Of a stretch of 64,000 nucleotides of DNA, positions 40,108-54,189 are shown piece after piece (the first letter of the stretch is position 1; each line of letters begins with the position of its first letter). A model generated the notes under the pieces. That model had not been told where the DNA came from, made no database searches, and saw only the letters and a list, made by a program, of their open reading frames with translations. The translations under genes were made by a program, and so were the position numbers. Origin of the DNA: Cepaea nemoralis. Taxonomy: Eukaryota > Mollusca > Gastropoda > Stylommatophora > Helicidae. The stretch covers positions 62,001 to 126,000 of the forward strand of contig JACEFZ010017833.1 in assembly GCA_014155875.1 (NCBI GenBank). Reading direction: 5' to 3'.

Positions 40108-42422
40108 CGGGAATTTACTCATCGACAGAAAGTGACTTAAGTAAAATAGAAGAACTCAGAGACCTTAAGACCTGAGTACTTTAACAGGTTGACAACAGAT
40201 AGTGAAGATGACATAATAAGAGAAAGACGGGTTAATGTATTGAAAGACAGTGAAGTATTTAACTTGGACACACTCTATAACGGTTAAAATTCCATGGGGG
40301 AAGAAGGAAAATGAAATAGTTTTGGATTATGAGAAGAACTGCGGTTTGAGCATATAGGTATATGAGCTGTCTAAAATAGGCAGATGAATTTTTTGGTGTA
40401 GCATGGTACAGGGTAGGCGATGGTGTTGTTGAGGATAGTGAAGTACGGCAAATGATATTCCACGTGGATTACGTAATACAGGATATCGTGTGTTTGGTTG
40501 TGATGTAGGGAGAGTAAACTAGGTAAAAATACTCCTTTGTCCAGAATGGAAAGAATGGAGAGTTAATCAGCTTGACTGATGTATAACTGATGTGATTAAA
40601 ATAGAGTAGATTCAGCACATAATTAGTAGAGGGTGAGAGATAAACTAAGTACTAGAAATGCTTTGACTCAGAGCTATGACGTTTGGGAGTTTGAGAAGTA
40701 AGTATAGTATGGTTGACAGGTGAATCGAGAGTGTCTGGTGAGGAGATATAGATTGAGGAGGAATTGAGTATCCTGTGTGTAAAATAGCCAGTTGAACGCG
40801 AGAATATTAAGAGTAAAAGACTAGAAGTTGATGCTTAAAGAATACGAGTTACGTCGTGCTTGTGGAGAAGTATAGAATGATAGTTACGAGATTAGTGACC
40901 TGTTGGAATGAAGTTTGTTTGAGAGATAGTTGATAGTGCTGTAAATGAGATATAAGAAAGCAGTGAATTGAGAAAGTCCTCTGGAATAATTCGTCTGGTT
41001 GTGCGTTGTTCATAAGTGAGTATAACTGTAGTCAGACAGCTGTTCGTCGTGATGAAGGAAGTAGGAGAGAGGTGTGGTGACGTCGCCTAAGTGAAATACA
41101 TAGATAAAATGTAAGAGTGGCGTTGATATGGCTTGTGTCGAGGTGTGTAGAGGAGATCAATACGCTTAGGTTGTGGTGAGTGATTGCTGGAATGTTGAGG
41201 TGGCGTCTAAAGTGTTTTTTTTGTAGTAATAGTATGGAGATGTTAGGTTGTCGCGATGCGAGAGTAGTCGTGAGATGAGAGCGAGGTTGTGTGTCATAGT
41301 CCGTATGAATATGAGAAGAGTGGTTGATAAGTGACGTTGATAAAATGTGGAACATAGAGTATGCGAAAATCGAGAGATAGAAAGAAAATGATTGGAGAAT
41401 TGTGATGTCTTTTCGTAGAATATCTGACGTTGGAAGGAAATTATGGAAGTTATATGACGAAAACGGAGTTAACATTCTGAATGATGTTTCATAAGACATG
41501 TTTAGTATTCTTAACAGGAACGAGAAAAGAGAGGTCTGCTGTCAGTTATAAGTGGCGTGGGTTGCAGTTCTGAAAGAATTCCGATAAATAAGAGTGAAAG
41601 ATACGGAGGTAAACAAGGTTAGTAAAATGAATGTTGGAGAACGTGTTCGGAGGAGGATGACCGGTTTGATTATCGTCACGATACAAGAGTGCTAGGAAAG
41701 ACTTGAGGATAGCTTAGAGTAGTCGTGGTGAGATGTGAAAAAGTAATGATACGTTAAGTAATTGCGTCGGATAGACGAGAAAATTAGAAGTAGAATTAGT
41801 TGTTTTGGTGAGAGGTCTATAGTAAATAGACAAGTTCTTTTGATGGGAGTAGCATGGTGGAGATACTGTAGTTAACAGTAATGATTAGGAACTTGTAGTG
41901 ATGTTTGGTATAAATCCAAGGGAAACAATTGGTGTGCCGAGCCACAAGTTATTGATAAGTAGATGACTGGCTGGTACATTGAGATGACATTGGAATAATC
42001 GCCACATTAGTAATAGAATAAATGAGTCGACCTGTAGTTTACAGTGCTTGCTTAAGAGGATATTTTTGATGTTATGATGTATTAGGGGTTAGGCTGGAAA
42101 AAGATAGAAAATTTTGAGGGGAGATAATCAATGTTTGACTTCCAGAAAAAGGAACGGTCAGTTGTTGAGTAGTGATTTTGGTTGAGGGGAACAAGTATTG
42201 TTCCGCGTTATGATGGTCTGTAGTTAACAGATATACATACTTGGCGGTGAAGTGTTTTGTTTTCTCGGTCATAGAAATACTGGAATGACCTGTATAAATA
42301 GATATGCGTTACGTTACTTAGTATGAGAGGCCAATGTTGGTGGGCCACTGTACGTAGTAATTTTAAGAGAGTTTTTTTAAAAACATCGTGGGTTATTCAC
42401 TCTGAGTTTTATGAGTCATGAG

Positions 42423-42573
42423 TCATATATAATATGTTTTTATGCTTGAGTTGGTACTGGAAAATGATGGCTATTATTTGATTGTTTTATTGAGCCTAAG
42501 TTTCAATGCCTCATATATAATAAGTTTTTTTTTCTTGATTTGGTCTTGTAAAATGATTGTTATTATTTTAGAA
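42423..42573 (+). repeat. ~88-bp tandem duplication
   Basis: TCATATATAATATGTTTTTATGC... and TCATATATAATAAGTTTTTT..., each followed by a GGTACTGGAAAATGAT- or GGTCTTGTAAAATGAT-type block. Confidence 0.6.
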
Positions 42574-42607
42574 TAGGATTATTGTGTTCTTAGAATTGTG
42601 TGTACAA

Positions 42608-42636
42608 ACTACTGGTCCGTAAAAGAGACCAGTAGT
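42608..42636 (+). repeat. Perfect 10-bp stem hairpin
   Basis: ACTACTGGTC and GACCAGTAGT around a 9-nt loop, within the non-coding part of the LTR element. Confidence 0.85.
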
Positions 42637-42669
42637 ATTAGGTAACAATAGAATAGGATGTATGTTGTA

Positions 42670-42705
42670 TCATCATCACCATCATCATCACCATCATCAT
42701 CATAC
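42670..42705 (+). repeat. (CAT/CAC)n trinucleotide run
   Basis: CATCATCACCATCATCATCA-type run of about 36 bp; an exception to the local lack of C. Confidence 0.9.
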
Positions 42706-44355
42706 CTTTAGTTGAGTTGAGGGGAAACATAAATGATTGTTATAAAAATTTGGGGGGGATATGATGTTCTGTTGTGTTTTATTTCGCTGTTTTGTATGTT
42801 AAATAGTAGTTAATTAAGTTATGTTTAATTTACAGGGTTTTGTCTAGAATAAAGAAAATACAGGGGGCTTTAATTAGGACCCTTCGTTCAGAAAAGAGTT
42901 AATAAAACTACTGAGAGCTAATAGAGAGACACATTCTCTTTGTGAAGAATAAGTTCATGGGTAGTTTGGTTGCTGTGATAATCAGCGTAGAGAGGTTAAT
43001 ATGGATATGAAGTGTTGGAAACATACGACGGGGTTACTACACAAGTAAAATGGTTATGGGAAAGTTTAGAGATACACTAAAGTCAGCATTAATTAGAAAA
43101 ATATGGGATTGGAAGCCACTATGGGAGAAGAAAAGATTAATGAATACAGCAGTAGAGTAAATGAGGGGAAAGTTTTGAACATAGTTTCCGTGGGGTCAGA
43201 AGAGCCATGATATACACGAGATTGCTGGGTCATAGAAGAATAAGAAGATTACCCCAGACAAAGAATAAACATGAATTGGATCCATGTTTGATTAGACACT
43301 GTAGATAACAGTACAATAGGAAAGGGGTGTAAGTGTGTTAGTGAGAAATGAACATAGGGGAGACATAATGACATGGGGTTTTTGAGAGTCCGTAATATAT
43401 GGACTGAGATAAAGTCGATTGCAAGTAGTCACAGACAGGAGTTAGGAGTAGTATAAGGTTGCTGTTGATAACGGCATAAGTGGAGGTTTTAGTAGATATG
43501 CCCATAAGAAATGGACATTAAGAGAGAATATTTGACTGAGGTATAGGAGAAGATTAGTTATGCGAGGTGATGAGGTTATGTGAGGTGATGTGTATAATGT
43601 TGGAGGAGGTCTTAAGGGATAATAGACCTTTTTAATTGTGTCCTCGAGATGTGTTTTGTGGTTAACATTACAATGTGAGGTTGAGGTAAGGTAGTGTCTG
43701 TAATATATAGACACTTGGAAGTGAAGAATATTTTTGATGATTGGTATTTGATGCTGTAGATAGCAGCGTAAACTGTTACCATAATGAGTGGTACTGTGGG
43801 AGATATAAGTGTTTTAGACTTTATTACATAAAGTCTCAAATGACATAGGGGGGTAAAGGGGTGTGTGATTTAGGTGAGTGTAGTTTTTTTGAAAGAGTTC
43901 TACTTCTTCTTTTAAATTCCGGTGGCCACCGATTCTTTGTCTTCCTATCGTGTGAAAGTGATTTCAGGTTAGTTGAAAGTGGAGAATTAGTGGGGTTGGT
44001 GAGGATAAAAGGGAGTTGGTATCAGCGTTTGAAATGGTAAGCGGATTGCTTATGAAGTGGAAAAGAAGTATTTAAGAAGATGTGTTATGATGTATTGTAT
44101 AAAGTTGAGATTTAAATGTTATTAAGGATATGTAAATATGTTATGTTTGTTTGAAGGGCCAGAAACGAAGAAGAAGTGGGTTGACTATATAGCAGGGGAA
44201 AGAGTTAAAGAAATAGAATATTTACTTAAGTTGGAGTTGGTTTGGGGAAGATTAGAGGAACTGTGAGAAGTAAGGAAAAAGAGGGAATAGAGTAAGGGGA
44301 TTAGGAGTAAAGATTTTTCCTTTATAAGGAAAATTCTTTAGTAAACATAGGGAGG

Positions 44356-44586
44356 TGTAACAGTAGTGGAGTATTAGGGTATTAGGATCTAGTGTGAAAC
44401 AGCTACAGCACGATTGAGCATCGGAGGAGAATGGGGGGGGGGATGCTCAAGTCGTGACGTAGTGGGTTGTCAGGGGACAGTCAAGATCCCGCTTTAGAAC
44501 TGGAAAGAAGCCATGTTGTCATCGTGAAGAAAATAAACAGTCTTTGAATAAAAACCCAGTCTTTGTTGGTTCTGTACTCTGGTACA
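44356..44586 (+). repeat. 3' LTR
   Basis: 231 bp, two differences from the 5' LTR. It is preceded by AACATAGGGAGG, a short purine tract that may be the polypurine primer. Confidence 0.95.
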
Positions 44587-45749
<1,163 letters not shown>

Positions 45750-46357
45750 TACTTCACCAGCTGCGCCTTCCAGCACCATGAAATAATAAGCCATACCAAA
45801 AATCACGCTTTTGCGATGGTGTTTACAGACCCAAAGAACAGGATATTTGATTTGAGCCACGAGAACGCATAAGTCCCCACATAATCTCTAATGAGTATGG
45901 GCAGCTCTCATCCGAAGTCCTGGAAGCTATTCGTATATGCGTCAGTAAATATCTGGTGAAGAACTACGGAAAAGATACTTTCCACCTATGAGTTCGGTTG
46001 CACCTCCCACCTTGTTTTTAAGAAGATGTTGTCGTGGGCTGGAGCTGATAGGCTTCAGACAGGTATGAAGATCCCAAGTAACAGTTACAGGTGTGCACAT
46101 TGGACAACCGATTGTCAGGGAGTGCCCGAGAAAAGCTGGAGCCTCAGGTCATTGAGGTTCTGCGTCGTGCCAAGTTCAAGTACCCAGACAGACAGAAGAT
46201 TGTTGTTTCCAAGAAGTGGGGCTTCAGCGAGTACCCTCGCCAGGAGTTTGAGCGCACGAGAGCTCAATGTCTGCTTATCCCTGATGGTGTGGGCATACAG
46301 TACAAACCCAACCCCGGCCCACGTGACGCACTGAAGCAGCGAGTTTCTGCAGCATAA
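45750..46357 (+). pseudogene. RPL10: RPL10 (uL16) processed pseudogene
   Basis: An intronless, nearly full-length copy in shifting frames: [66 protein letters not shown], then after a gap VTVTGVHIGQPIV, EPQVIEVLRRAKFKYPDRQK, SKKWGFSEYPRQEF and IPDGVGIQYKPNPGPRD to a TAA at 46355. The order is that of ribosomal protein uL16, a subunit component near the peptidyl transferase centre. Stops and frame changes exclude function. Absence of introns indicates a retroposed copy. AT-rich sequence follows but no clean poly(A). Confidence 0.88.
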
Positions 46358-46379
46358 AATTTAAACAATAATGAGTATT

Positions 46380-47265
46380 TTAAAATTTAAAAAGACAAGA
46401 ACAAAGGATGATTCACACTAAACACTCATCAACACGTCACGCGACTTGCACAGCTGGGAGGAGAGAACGAGAGGCGGCGAAAATAAGTGGTAACACACAA
46501 CAGTACAACATCTTTTTTTCAGGGACCATTCCCCACTGGCCCAAGCCTGACATCAAGCTCACCCCTGTGGCTCCTAATAGCTGTCAGCATGCGACAGCTG
46601 CCACGCTCCGGGCAACAGCTGTGAGAGGCTGGCTAAACCAGGTGTGGGTAACCTCAAACAAATCTGTGAACTAGGGTATGCCTACCCAGCATGTGAAGAC
46701 AGCATTCGGCAGGCTGCAGGTTAGAAATCATTGATGATTCAACGGGCAAGACGGCGTTTACCTGCAAAGCGTTATGGAACCTGATGAGGACGGCAAGGCA
46801 CGTACAGCGCCTGGTAATCTTACACCCGTATTCATCTCCAGTCAACTTGACTTGTCTTGCCTCTGGACTCAAGCGAGAGAGTGTGTTCGACGAATTGCGC
46901 AACTCTTCCTCACTTTAAACCACTTAATCGCGCAAGTCATTCTTATCCAACTTCATCTGTCACCGTCAAGCCCTGTGGCGTTGGTTGAGCGGCGAAGCGG
47001 CAGACGTGGGTATGCTGGCAGTCGTAGTCGAAGACCTGTGCACAGGCGGTTCAAGCCATATGGTCGTCTTGTACTGACGGGAGCAGCAGTGGGATTCGTC
47101 AGCCTCCTGAGCGACTGAACAGCCCTCTGTGGGAAAGCACTGCTCACCTCAATAGCATGAGGAAGGGGCTAGAAAGGGTGCCTTAAACATTGTCGGTTGG
47201 TGGATACCTTATTCTGCGGTCGACATACAACTAAAGTAAAAACAGGCAAAGCTAAAAAAATCAAA
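46380..47265 (+). mobile_element. LINE F copy 2, presumed 5' UTR
   Basis: GC-richer non-coding stretch ending with TGGATACCTTATTCTGCGG and AAACAGGCAAAGCTAAAAAA directly before the endonuclease frame. Assigned by position; the 5' border is uncertain. Confidence 0.5.
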
Positions 47266-47876
47266 CCATATTTCCTTAACCATCGGAACTTGGAATGTGC
47301 ACACCCTACTTGATAGAGATTTAGTCGGGCCCAGAGAGATACACAGCGTCGATTGAGAGAGAAAGAGTTGTGCATCGACATTGAAGCCTTGAGCAAAACA
47401 CGACTTGCAGCTGAAGGCCAAATCTGTAAAGTAAGGGGAGGCTACACACTCTTCTTGAGTGGAAGGAAGAGTGAGAAAAGACGCCAGTCCGGTGTGGGAT
47501 TTGCCATTAAGTCGGCCCTAGTTAGCAAACTAGCTTGATGTACGAAGGCTTTAAACGACAGGCTTATGACCATTAACTTCCCCCCTGCTAAACGGATATA
47601 AAGCATGCAACCACCGTGAGTGTCTACGCTCCAACCATGACCAATGAAGATAATGTCAAGAACAAGTTCTATGAGGTCCTCCCAAAAGGAGACAAACTTA
47701 TACTCCTTGGGGATTTCAATGCCAGAGTAGGCTTGGAAACCGCCTCACGGAGTGGCATCACTGGAAAGCACAGAGTCGGAAATTTAACAGCAATGGACTC
47801 CGCCTCCTTCAGACCTGTGCCGAACACAATCCCCCTATTACCAACACAACTTTCCGCCTTCCCATGAGAAGCAGGA
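47266..47876 (+). mobile_element. LINE F copy 2, APE endonuclease part
   Basis: Frames carry TIGTWNVHTLLDRD, LCIDIEALSKTRLAAEGQIC, SGVGFAIKSALVSKLA, NDRLMTINFP, VSVYAPTMTNEDNVKNKFYE and KLILLGDFNARVGLETASR, the ordered motifs of an apurinic-type (EEP) endonuclease. The expected Glu in ALSETRL is Lys here (ALSKTRL). After NSNGLRLLQTCAEHNPPI the LINE is cut at about 47876 by LINE B. Confidence 0.85.
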
Positions 47877-49435
47877 ACGAACGAACGAACGAACTTTATT
47901 TTCAAAGGGTTAAGAATTGGGCACGCAGGCCCGTCTAACATTCTGCCCTTCTATCACTCTCTTTCATAGATTATTTCATTCACACATCATTCAAGGCTAT
48001 CAGAGAACAGCAACAATATAAAATATATTCATTATAAAGGCATGGGCAAAATGCGAACATCAATACCATACGACTTAGTAATATTAGCTAATGGTGTGAC
48101 ACTTGTTATTAGCCATGTGGAATATACTGGCCTACCAAAATGGGACTGGCTATTATACTAGGGTTTTGTTATTATTATTGTTTGTATTATTAAGGGGGAA
48201 GATAATCCGTACTGAGATAGTGTTCGAATAATTTGCGATTATATGTATAGGGATTGGTGATGTCTTTGATTTCTAGTGGAAGATTGTTCCACAGCTGAGC
48301 TGCAGAGTACGTTAAGCTTGTTTTGTATAAGTCCTAGGCTTTGGAATGTGTAATATATTTAATCGTTTACTGTGTCTAGCATTATATTTAAACAATGGCC
48401 AAAGGTAATTTGGGGCATTCCTGATGTAGGATTTTGTGAATTAGTTTAGCCTTATTGAAAAGCAGGCGTTTGCGGAGTGGTAGTAACTGAAGGCGTTTAT
48501 GCAGGCTAGGATTGTCAGATAAATGTTTGCTATAAATTAGACTCATGGCCCGTTTCTGGAGTGAGTAAAGTCGCTTGGTGCTTGAATTAGAACAACCGTC
48601 CCAGATTGCAGAGCAGCAGTCAAAATGTGTCTGTATATGAGAAGTATAGAATATTTTTCTTGTGTCCTCATCAAGGAAATTTTTGATTTTGGCGAGTTGG
48701 TAGACTTTTTTCGCTGTTTGTTTAGTGAGAGCTTGAACGTGGGAATTAAAGGTTAGGTTTCTATCAATGATTAGGCCTAATGTTTTGTGCTCAACTACAC
48801 TTTCTACTGGAATATTATCGATGTGAAGTTGAAGTGATGTGTGTGAGTTTAGAGTTTGAAGTCGTTGCCTGGCTGTTAATAACATTGCTTTTGTTTTAGT
48901 GATGTTAATTTGCATACGGTTTGAATAGCTCCACCTAACTACATTATTTAATTCTTGTTGTAAAGACGACTCCAATAAAATACAGTTGTCAGCGTTTGTG
49001 TACACTGTACAGTCGTCTGCAAATAGATCGCAGGACGACGAAAGATGCAAAGGTAGATCGTTAATATATATGGCAAATAATAGAGGGCCAAGAATAGAGC
49101 TTTGCGGTACTCCAATATTGAAGGTAGTGGTTTGAGACAGAGACTTATTATGTGATACTACTTGCTTTCTGTTTGATAGAAAAGATGTTATTGGAGTGAC
49201 TACATTAAAGCCAATTTTCATTGTCTCAATTTTTTAAATTAAAATAAGATGGTCTATCATATCAAATGTTTTACTGAAATCAATAAACACAATTCCACAT
49301 AGACTGTTGTTGTTTATATTCTGGGGCCAATTTTCTGTCATGTTTCGTGGTTGCACCCTTGCTCGAAACACTGGCACCTTATTAACTATGTCATCGTCAG
49401 GAAGAGTGACAGACAAGACGCTCGGGTGACACAAT
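47877..49435 (-). mobile_element. LINE B, RT and complete 3' UTR
   Basis: The minus strand frame 49434-49234 contains TENWPQNINNNSLCGIVFID and FSKTFDMIDH, and after one frame change 49221-48388 (277 codons) contains SFLSNRKQ, GVPQSSILGPLLFAIYINDL, CDLFADDCTVY (FADD active site), EHKTLGLIIDRNLTF and FDCCSAIWDGCSNSSTKRL. This is a Jockey/CR1-type RT with its thumb region. A UTR of about 510 bp follows, ending GCGTGCCCAATTCTTAACCC and a (GTTC)n tail at 47877-47893. It defines the family of the four short 3' copies at 11395, 14104, 14828 and 18270. It is 5'-truncated and inserted in LINE F between endonuclease and RT. Confidence 0.88.
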
Positions 49436-50760
49436 CCATGTGTGGTGCCGAATGTTGGACAGACAATCGTCTGATTGTCTCATAAATAAACATGCACATC
49501 AAACAATCACAGCGTCCTGAAGGGGTAAAAGTGCAGAGAAAAAACCAAATTTCACCCGCCTAGCAAATAAAACCATGCAGCTGTTGTTTGAAAATATGAC
49601 GGAAGGCCGTCTCAAGGCCAATGCTGCAGCTAAACAAGATGCGAAAAAGAGTGGAGAATCCTAAAGTACACAATTTACAACACTGCTGTGGTAATCCTGG
49701 GTCTAGCCCTCCCCCCCACCCCCTCCCCCCCACCCTTCTACCGAAAGCATAAAAACTGGTTTCATGAAAATTCCAAAGATATCAATCAACTGCTGGCTGA
49801 GAAACACCTTCTCCACAAGGCGTACTTGAACGACCCGAAGTCAACATAAAAAACAAAGGCCTCCAATAACATCCGAAGAGTAGTGGAGCAGAAACTTCGG
49901 TACATGCGGGACTCCTGGCTGAGCAACAAAGCTGATGAGATTCAAGGCTTTTCTGGCAGACACGATATGAAAATCTTCTACAACTCATTGAAAGCGGTCT
50001 ATGGTCCTACATCATTAGGCATAGTTCCAATCCTTAGTGCAGATGGGGGTTCATTGGTAAACGATAAGAAAGAAATACTTCAACGCTGGGCAGAGCATTT
50101 TAGCAACATCTTAAATGCAACCTCCTTCATCGATGATGAAACTATCAAATGCCTTCCACAAGTCCCGACTAATGATACTCTTGCTGACCTGCCAACCATA
50201 GTGGAAGCAAATAAAGCTATCCAGTAACTTTCCAGCAGTGAGGTGCCTGGTCCTAACTCCATCCTGGCAGAGATAGACAGAGCAGATGGACCGTTTCTAA
50301 CAGAGCAGCTTCACCAACATATGGGTGAACGATACTATGCTACAAGATTTCAATGACTCGTTAATACTTTGCAAACGTAAATGAAACCACCAATCCTGTT
50401 ACAACCACCGAGGTTCTCAACCACTTTCCTCTCAATAACACGGAAGATACACGTCAGAATTCTTCTCAATAACCTCACAGCCCATCTCGAACAAGATCCT
50501 CTTCTTGAGAGTCAATGTGACTTCAGAAACAACGAGGAACTGTTGACACGATTTTCGCTGCAAGGCAGTTGCTAGAAAAATGGCAGGAACAGAACTCCGA
50601 AATGTTCGTCACTTGCATTGATCATACAAAGGCTTTTGATTCAGTCAGAAGAAAAGGAAGGTGGGAGATTATGGCGAAATATCGCTGTTCACGAAAGTGT
50701 GTCTAAATAGTGCGGCTATATCATGATTGTATGCAGGCAAGAGTACAGAACATAAGAACC
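49436..50760 (+). mobile_element. LINE F copy 2, linker and RT N-terminal part
   Basis: From 49750 onwards: KHKNWFHENSKDINQLLAEK, then NNIRRVVEQKLRYMRDSWLS, SLKAVYGPTSLGIVPILSAD, ILQRWAEHFSNILNATSFID, then fragments LLNNLTAHLEQDPLLESQCD, TCIDHTKAFDSVRR and LYHDCMQARVQN. This is the region from the post-endonuclease linker to RT motif A (TKAFDSV). Several stops and frame changes. The copy ends at about 50755, where another LINE F-type endonuclease start joins. Confidence 0.8.
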
Positions 50761-51120
50761 ATGTTTCCGGGATTTTCCACTGACCTGACAAATATTGACG
50801 ATGTGAGAAAAACGGCTGTGATTGATGCCGAACTCAATCGTCTTAACATTGATATTGCTGGTCACTCAGGGAAAACTATCACATTTTTGTGTGTGGAAAG
50901 TTAGAGGGCTGGAAGTGAAAAGACAACATGGAATAAACTTTGCAGTAAAGAATTCACTATCAAAGGTCAGGTACTCTTGTATTAACATAAATGAACGCTT
51001 AACCTGCTAAACCAACTTTGGTGAAGGAGCGGCTGCAAAGAAACTTTGCGACTAAATAAATGGCGTGGACTTAGCACACTCCATCCCTCATGACAAGACT
51101 GATAATGTGAAGGCGGCAAT
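50756..51120 (+). mobile_element. LINE F-related endonuclease start, second subfamily
   Basis: Reads IRTMFPGFSTDLTNIDDVRK and TAVIDAELNRLNIDIA, then QHGINFAVKNSLSKVR in another frame: the beginning of an APE endonuclease. It differs from the 47266 copy (TWNVHTLL, LCIDIEALS). It follows the RT fragment without a spacer, so the two are a recombinant or adjacent truncated copies. Confidence 0.72.
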
Positions 51121-51172
51121 TGTAATTACGGGACCTGTTCGGCTACGGAGATGGCCTTCCGATTTGACATAC

Positions 51173-52320
<1,148 letters not shown>

Positions 52321-52324
52321 GGGT

Positions 52325-52554
52325 TACGTGAAGCCATGGGTGCAGGTGATGGATGAAGATGCAGAGCAGCCGACAGATAGTTGTAGGTTATGGTCTCCAC
52401 CTTCACGACGGTAGGCAGAGGATCTCTTTTTTGAGGAGACAATGGCTACGGTTACTGACCACTATGGTCACTGCTAGGAAGGAAAGCAATGGCAAACTAC
52501 CTTCTTTACAGATGCCAAGAAAATCATGTTGTGTGGACTCATCGATAATCAGAG
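52325..52554 (+). mobile_element. SINE-like unit fused to LINE A
   Basis: GAAGCCATGGGTGCAGGTGA, GGTTATGGTCTCCACC, then CACTGCTAGGAAGGAAAGCA, ATGGCAAACTACC and GCCAAGAAAATCATG. The last three blocks are shared with 29651-29735, there fused to LINE G. It ends exactly where LINE A starts. Confidence 0.55.
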
Positions 52555-53125
52555 TAATAACATCTGATGGGAGATGCCTTGAAGAGATTAGAACAAGAAT
52601 CGCCATGGCAAAAGTAGCCTTTAGCAAGATGAAAAACATACTGACCAATAAAAAGATGTCAATTGAAACGAAAAAAAAGTGTTTAGATGCTACATAGAAC
52701 CCGTACTTTTATATGGATGTGAAGCTTGGACAATGAGCAGTCAGGCTGAAAAACATCTGATGGCTGTAGAAATGTGGTTTCTGAGGAAAATGCAAAGAAT
52801 ACCATGGACAGCCAGAAAGACAAATGAACAAGTCCTTCAAGAAACACATGAAGATCGTAAACTGATTAGAGTCATTAGACGTCGACAGTCAAAATATTTT
52901 GGGCATGTTATGAGAAGAAATGGATTGGAGAACTTGGTGACAACTGGTAAGATCGAGGGGAACAGACCAAGGGGAAGACCTAGAAGCCCGTACATTGATG
53001 ACTTGGCCTCATGGCATGGTCGAGACAGAAACACGGAGCTGGTCCACGACTCTGGTGATCGAGTGAGATGGCAGAACGTGATCGCCCACGCTTACCGGCA
53101 TGGCACATGATGGATGGATGGATGG
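52555..53125 (+). mobile_element. LINE A 3' part, well preserved, with (ATGG)n tail
   Basis: Reads VITSDGRCLEEIRTRIAMAK and NILTNKKMSIET, shifts frame in an A run at 52668-52676, and continues CYIEPVLLYGCEAWTMSSQA, MAVEMWFLRKMQRIPWTARK, RRRQSKYFGHVMRRNGLENL, RPRGRPRSPYIDDLASWHGR and VIAHAYRHGT-stop, followed by GATGGATGGATGGATAG. It serves as reference for the LINE A C-terminus. 5'-truncated; one frame change. Confidence 0.88.
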
Positions 53126-53224
53126 ATAGAATAGCAAAGAGAGAAAAACAAACAGACTGGGGGGAATATGTAGAAACCCTTAATAAACGCTAAATAATTT
53201 TAAAAAAAAAACTAAATTAAAAAC

Positions 53225-53440
53225 AACCAACTCTGTGGCGAAGGAGTTATGGACGCGATTCATAATCCCGTATACCCGGGTTCGAAACACAGCGGTGCTG
53301 GTGTTTTTTTTTTTTTCCTCGAAAAAATGTAAAGGTGCAGGTCGTTGCGAAAACAATGGCAAACTACTGCACGTAAAACTTGCTCAGGAATCACGAACAG
53401 CCAAAAGGCTGGGGTTAGCTGCCACGTCCTATAAATGATA
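53225..53440 (+). mobile_element. tRNA-derived SINE
   Basis: Head with CTGTGGCGAAGGAGTTATGG and the B box CCCGGGTTCGAAACACAG; body with ACAATGGCAAACTACTGCAC, GGAATCACGAACAGCC and GGCTGGGGTTAGCTGCCACG. The body repeats at 4955-5080. Confidence 0.65.
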
Positions 53441-53489
53441 TGCAACTACATTTGTTTTTTAAAAACTGCAAGAAGCAACAAGAAACTTC

Positions 53490-54155
53490 TATAGAAATAT
53501 CAGTGTAATGAGAACCACGGCAGGACTTTTGACCCAACTGAAATAATAAACAGCGGGGGGAAAAAAGAATCAATAAGCGAACAAAAACAAGTCCTAAATA
53601 GATGGAGGCAGCTTCTTAACATTCCATCAGATGCAGTAAGAAAAGTCAACTCATTGGATACATGATACCGAAACTAAAGAACAAACATGTATCAATGGTT
53701 ACTAAGAAAGCACTCTACAACACAATATTCCTACCAATTCCATGCTCCCAATGCCAAACCTAGACAATGACAGAAAAATAAAAAATAAAAATCACAACAG
53801 AAATGAGATTCCTGATAAGAATACGCAATGTATCAAGTACAGAGAAAATCAGAAATGAAGAAATCAGGACTAAAGAAGGGGTTAGAGCAGCACTAGATTT
53901 TATCAGAAGGCAGCAAGTTAAATGGTTAGTCCGCGGAACTAAATTACCATCTAACAGTATACCACAACAAGCAATGATGTACAGACCAAATCTAAGCAGA
54001 AGAAGAGGCCGGCCCGGTAAACGACGGACATAGGGGAAAGAAGAGTCAACGGGCATCTCGATATATGAAGTCCATAAACATGCTCTCTCCAGCTGTTTGT
54101 ACTTCATCTCGACACCGCAAGGTACAAGGGCACAAAATGAGATGAGATGAGAGTA
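53490..54155 (+). mobile_element. LINE H 3' part, degenerate
   Basis: MVTKKALYNTIFLPIPC, EMRFLIRIRNVSSTEKIRNE, EIRTKEGVRAALDFIRRQQV and LSRRRGRPGKRRT are pieces of an RT C-terminal region (GRP motif). It ends ISTPQGTRAQNEMR and a GATGAGATGAGA tail. The 9935-10075 fragment is its minus-strand relative. Confidence 0.72.
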
Positions 54156-54189
54156 TGTGTTTCTCAACGTGTTAGTTCCCTTCCACATA

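Larger units (their letters stand above)
40108..44355 (+). other. C-depleted 4.2-kb internal region of the LTR element
   Basis: The plus strand is strongly G-rich over C: the 60-bp lines at 40681, 41281 and 42961 together hold 64 G and 11 C by hand count. Short coding-like bits remain at the start (RPEYFNRLTTDSEDDIIRER near 40170, then GLRNTGYRVFGCDVGRVN near 40470), broken by stops. No RT or integrase motif could be found in any frame. The minus-strand ORF at 41499-41032 is a product of the skew. Confidence 0.65.
37226..44586 (+). mobile_element. LTR retrotransposon, complete ends, non-autonomous
   Basis: Two 231-bp LTRs (TGTAACAG to CTGGTACA) enclose 6.9 kb. The 4-bp target GCAG is found before the left LTR (37222-37225) and after the right LTR (44587-44590). 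Removing the element joins IGKA to ATTMNRLRK of LINE F in frame, which proves the borders. The inside has a leader of about 1.3 kb, two overlapping basic ORFs (38748-40107) and 4.2 kb without recognisable protease, RT, RNase H or integrase. A 4-bp duplication is compatible with Ty3- or BEL-type integrases; the clade cannot be set without pol. Confidence 0.9.

Noticed and set aside
41032..41499. 155-codon minus-strand ORF inside the LTR element
   Set aside because: The strong G-over-C skew of the plus strand removes stops from the minus strand. Composition is Ser/His/Thr/Leu-rich, without motifs.
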